DNA of 64,000 nt from Variovorax sp. ZS18.2.2 (GTDB lineage Bacteria; Pseudomonadota; Gammaproteobacteria; Burkholderiales; Burkholderiaceae_C), in NCBI RefSeq assembly GCF_024701975.1, contig NZ_JANLNM010000011.1, forward strand, positions 96,058 to 160,057, written 5' to 3'. The notes beneath the pieces were generated by a model that did no database searches, was not told the origin of the DNA, and worked only from the letters and a program-made list of their open reading frames with translations. This document shows, in pieces, positions 62,425-64,000 of the stretch. Numbering within the stretch: the stretch's first letter is position 1; every line of letters begins with the position of its first letter. The position numbers and the translations under genes are program-made.

Positions 62425-62754
62425 ATGGCCGCTAAAAAGAAAACCCCGGCAGTTGCACCTGTCGGGGTCCTCAAGAAAACGCAATCGAGTCTGAAGTTTA
62501 GCGACAAGAGCACGCGCGCGGAAGCCCAGCAGCAGCGCATCATCGCGGCTCTGCGGAGCGGGCCGAAGACCACAGATGACCTTCGCGCCCTGGGCTGCTA
62601 CCAGGTTTCGGCCAGGGTACACGCGCTGCGCCACCGGCTCGGCTACGAGATCCAGACGGACCTGTTCGATGGCTACGCTGCTGACGGCTACTCGCACGCC
62701 CGTATGGCTCGCTACACACTCGTCGGTGAGCCGGAAGGAGCGGTTGATGCATGA
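62425..62754 (+). CDS. Small helix-turn-helix protein
   Basis: The 109-residue protein begins MAAKKKTPAVAPVGVLKKTQ, a basic tail, and continues AQQQRIIAALRSGPKTTDDL, ALGCYQVSARVHALRHRLGY and YSHARMARYTLVGEPEG, a winged-helix type DNA-binding domain. ATG at 62425 has GAGG eight bases before it; an ATG at 62419 is also possible. Its stop overlaps the next gene's start (ATGA). Phage regulator-like. Confidence 0.72.
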   Translation: MAAKKKTPAVAPVGVLKKTQSSLKFSDKSTRAEAQQQRIIAALRSGPKTTDDLRALGCYQVSARVHALRHRLGYEIQTDLFDGYAADGYSHARMARYTLVGEPEGAVDA

Positions 62755-63338
62755 CGCGCTTCAAACCAAAGGCCGATCCACGCGGAGGGCACGTCCGAAT
62801 CTACTGGGCTTTGCTCGACTCGCCGGCGTGGCGCGCCTTGACGCACGCGGATGTGCGGGTGTACCTCGCTATCCGGCGACGCTTGGGCAAGACCAACAAC
62901 GGCGACATCAGCGCCACGCTGACCGACACGGCGCACCACGGCATCACCAGCAGCTCGACGCTGGCGGCAGCGCTCCAGCGGCTCGAGTCGCTCGGCTTCA
63001 TTGCCAAGACCAGGCAGGGCGGCATTGCGATGGGCGGGAAGGTTTGCAGCCTCTACCGCTTCACCGACGAGCCGACCTTCGACATGCCCAAGATCGATGT
63101 GAAAGCCGCACCTGCGACGAACGAATGGCAAGCCTTCACGTCGATCGCGCATGCCAAGTCTGCGCTCCGGCCGGTACTCGTGAAAAACACATCGAAGGTT
63201 CGATCATCGAAGCACAGTGCTTCGACTATCGAAGCGGAGAGGCTGTTTTGTGCTTCGACTATCGAACACGAGAGCACTTCTGTGCTTCGATCATCGAAGC
63301 GGAGAAAAGCGCCCTCAACGGTCTCGCAACCCGCATGA
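62751..63338 (+). CDS. Replication-initiator-like winged-helix protein with internal repeats
   Basis: The 195-residue protein has a winged-helix domain in its first about 105 residues: DPRGGHVRIYWALLDSPAWR, LTHADVRVYLAIRRRLGKTN, SSSTLAAALQRLESLGFIAK, GKVCSLYRFTDEP. This is the form of phage O-like and Rep-like initiators. Residues 150-183 are a repetitive, low-complexity stretch (SKHSASTIEAERLF, CASTIEHES, VLRSSKRR) because the DNA there holds four palindromic repeats. It is translated with the preceding gene by an ATGA overlap. No helicase motif is present, so it would load a host or element helicase. Confidence 0.7.
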   Translation: MTRFKPKADPRGGHVRIYWALLDSPAWRALTHADVRVYLAIRRRLGKTNNGDISATLTDTAHHGITSSSTLAAALQRLESLGFIAKTRQGGIAMGGKVCSLYRFTDEPTFDMPKIDVKAAPATNEWQAFTSIAHAKSALRPVLVKNTSKVRSSKHSASTIEAERLFCASTIEHESTSVLRSSKRRKAPSTVSQPA

Positions 63339-63403
63339 ATGCTGGCGATTCGGCTCTTTTGTCGTGCTCGCGCCGAAAAGTGGTCTCCGCTTCGACTATC
63401 GAA
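63199..63403. repeat. Five palindromic iteron-like repeats, putative replication origin
   Basis: TTCGAYYATCGAA occurs at 63199, 63221, 63254, 63286 and 63391. Four copies lie inside the initiator-like gene and the fifth beyond its stop. In the best copy the arms extend to GCTTCGAT-C-ATCGAAGC, 8 bp each side. The distances between copies are 22, 33, 32 and 105 bp, close to 2, 3, 3 and 10 helix turns. A further half-site ATCGAA lies at 63191. These fit sites for a dimeric initiator. Confidence 0.72.
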
Positions 63404-63462
63404 CACCTATGCAGTATTGCCATCCCTGTGCTGCAAATTGAGTGCACGAAGGGAGCGATGGT

Positions 63463-63663
63463 ATGAGCGGCGTTGATCAATGGGAACCTCAGTTCGACGC
63501 CTGCTCGGCGGAACAGGAGCGGCTGGCGGTGCAGTTCTGTTTGGAGATCGCGGGCGAACGCGGTGGGCCCGGCAGCCCGCCGGATCCTGTTCGCCTGCTG
63601 GAGATGGCCGAGGCCCTCTACCGCGCCGAACGTGATCAGTACGCAAGCGAGGTGTCGACATGA
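63463..63663 (+). CDS. Small unknown protein
   Basis: The 66-residue acidic protein starts MSGVDQWEPQFDACSAEQER after AAGGGAG and ends LYRAERDQYASEVST. Its centre (AVQFCLEIAGERGGPGSPPD) has a helix and a flexible loop. It overlaps the next gene by four bases. It lies about 60 bases beyond the fifth palindromic repeat. Family not recognised. Confidence 0.6.
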   Translation: MSGVDQWEPQFDACSAEQERLAVQFCLEIAGERGGPGSPPDPVRLLEMAEALYRAERDQYASEVST

Positions 63664-63917
63664 CGCGCGAGACCGCGTTCGGTTGGGCGGAGGAAGTTCC
63701 GGCCCTGAAGATCGAAAAGCTCGCGGACGGCAGGTTGATGCTGACGGTGGAGGACGCCATGGGCAACGGCGATGACTGCGTGCTGGTGCACCCGCTGCAC
63801 CTGCGGTTCATGGCCGAGAAGCTGGGGCTCGTGCGCGACATGTCCGCGACCGAAGCGGATGCGCTGCGGATGGTCGTACGCGGTCAATTAACCACGCCCT
63901 TGTTCGGTGAACGATGA
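63660..63917 (+). CDS. Small unknown protein
   Basis: The 85-residue protein (MTRETAFGWAEEVPALKIEK to QLTTPLFGER) is alpha/beta in pattern, with strand-like KLADGRLMLTVEDAMG and a helix FMAEKLGLVRDMSATEADA. ATG overlaps the preceding stop (ATGA), so it is in the same operon. Short phage-operon proteins of this kind are often of unknown function, and no family is recognised. Confidence 0.6.
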   Translation: MTRETAFGWAEEVPALKIEKLADGRLMLTVEDAMGNGDDCVLVHPLHLRFMAEKLGLVRDMSATEADALRMVVRGQLTTPLFGER

Positions 63918-63962
63918 GCTGTGAGGCTACGTGCCCATGTAGAGCAACATGGACATGTAGAG

Positions 63963-64000
63963 ATGACAGAGCAGTACGCAGAGTTGAGAAGCCGGTTGGT
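63963..64000 (+). CDS. Start of a possible further gene, cut by the window end
   Basis: An ATG at 63963 opens a frame MTEQYAELRSRL that is still open at the last base. A weak ribosome site (GTAGAG) precedes it. CATGTAGAG occurs twice just upstream (63939 and 63955). Too little is present to name it. Confidence 0.35.
   Translation, partial: MTEQYAELRSRL

Larger units (their letters stand above)
52131..64000. mobile_element. Left part of an integrated prophage, satellite or integrative element
   Basis: A tyrosine integrase lies directly downstream of tRNA-Val in the same direction. Beyond it are only short, mostly unrecognised genes, three AlpA-type proteins, an excisionase-like gene, a DUF4224 protein and a replication-like gene; base composition is less G+C-rich than in the chromosome before it. 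No second copy of the tRNA 3' end (the expected right attachment site) occurs before 64,000, so the element continues out of the window. No structural phage, conjugation or defence genes that I can recognise are present in this part. Confidence 0.85.

Noticed and set aside
63199..63403. Possible CRISPR array at the repeated TTCGAYYATCGAA sites
   Set aside because: Repeats are only 13-17 bp, the spacing is irregular, they lie within a coding frame, and no cas gene is near.
63900..64000. Right attachment site of the element near the window end
   Set aside because: No copy of the tRNA-Val 3' end was seen anywhere after 52130.

Overview
The window looks like a chromosomal segment of a high-G+C beta-proteobacterium of the Burkholderiales, most probably a Variovorax-like member of the Comamonadaceae. 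The reasons are the strong C/G third-position bias, the complete isc cluster in its beta-proteobacterial order, an intracellular PHB depolymerase of the Ralstonia PhaZ type, the single-chain methylmalonyl-CoA mutase next to pccB-pccA-bioB, and a C/G-rich hairpin repeat of the kind common in Comamonadaceae. This is a judgement from gene content; no database was searched.

Bases 1-52,000 are ordinary chromosome. They begin inside a branched-chain amino acid ABC transporter (livH end, livM, livG, livF). A methyltransferase, a LuxR-type regulator with two decayed HD-GYP-like halves, a small membrane protein, and two lipoproteins that share a duplicated 5' block but have unrelated bodies follow. 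Next come an OmpA-family protein, an Lrp regulator divergent from an acetolactate synthase large subunit, a Na+/H+ antiporter, a Tat-exported haloperoxidase-like hydrolase with a MarR regulator (two matching palindromic operators), an AraC regulator, a thioesterase, an aldolase/MFS pair, a CxxCH exported protein, two single-domain response regulators, a SPINDLY-type glycosyltransferase and dusA. At 27-38 kb lies a propionyl-CoA to succinyl-CoA operon: mutase, GNAT protein, meaB, an unknown protein, pccB, pccA, bioB and a likely epimerase, flanked by a GntR and an Lrp regulator. BioB makes the cofactor that PccA carries, MeaB protects the mutase, and the epimerase joins the carboxylase product to the mutase substrate. 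Then come transporters, an RnfB-like ferredoxin, phaZ, an aromatic aminotransferase, uvrB, the iscRSUA-hscBA-fdx operon and dnaQ.

From the tRNA-Val(CAC) gene at 52,056 to the end of the window the character changes. A P4-type tyrosine integrase directly follows the tRNA. After it come a coupled excisionase-like gene, many very short, mostly unknown genes on both strands, three AlpA-type DNA-binding proteins, a DUF4224 protein and one frameshifted gene. Base composition is visibly less G+C-rich, with AT-rich control regions. This is the left end of an integrated prophage, phage satellite or other integrative element; its right end lies outside the window.

The most striking signal is near the right edge. 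A short winged-helix protein resembling a replication initiator (62,751-63,338) carries four palindromic 13-bp sites (TTCGAYYATCGAA) inside the 3' end of its own coding sequence, and a fifth lies just downstream. The sites are spaced by about whole turns of the DNA helix. This is the arrangement of an initiator gene with an internal replication origin, as in the lambda O gene, and is the best candidate for an undescribed replication module.
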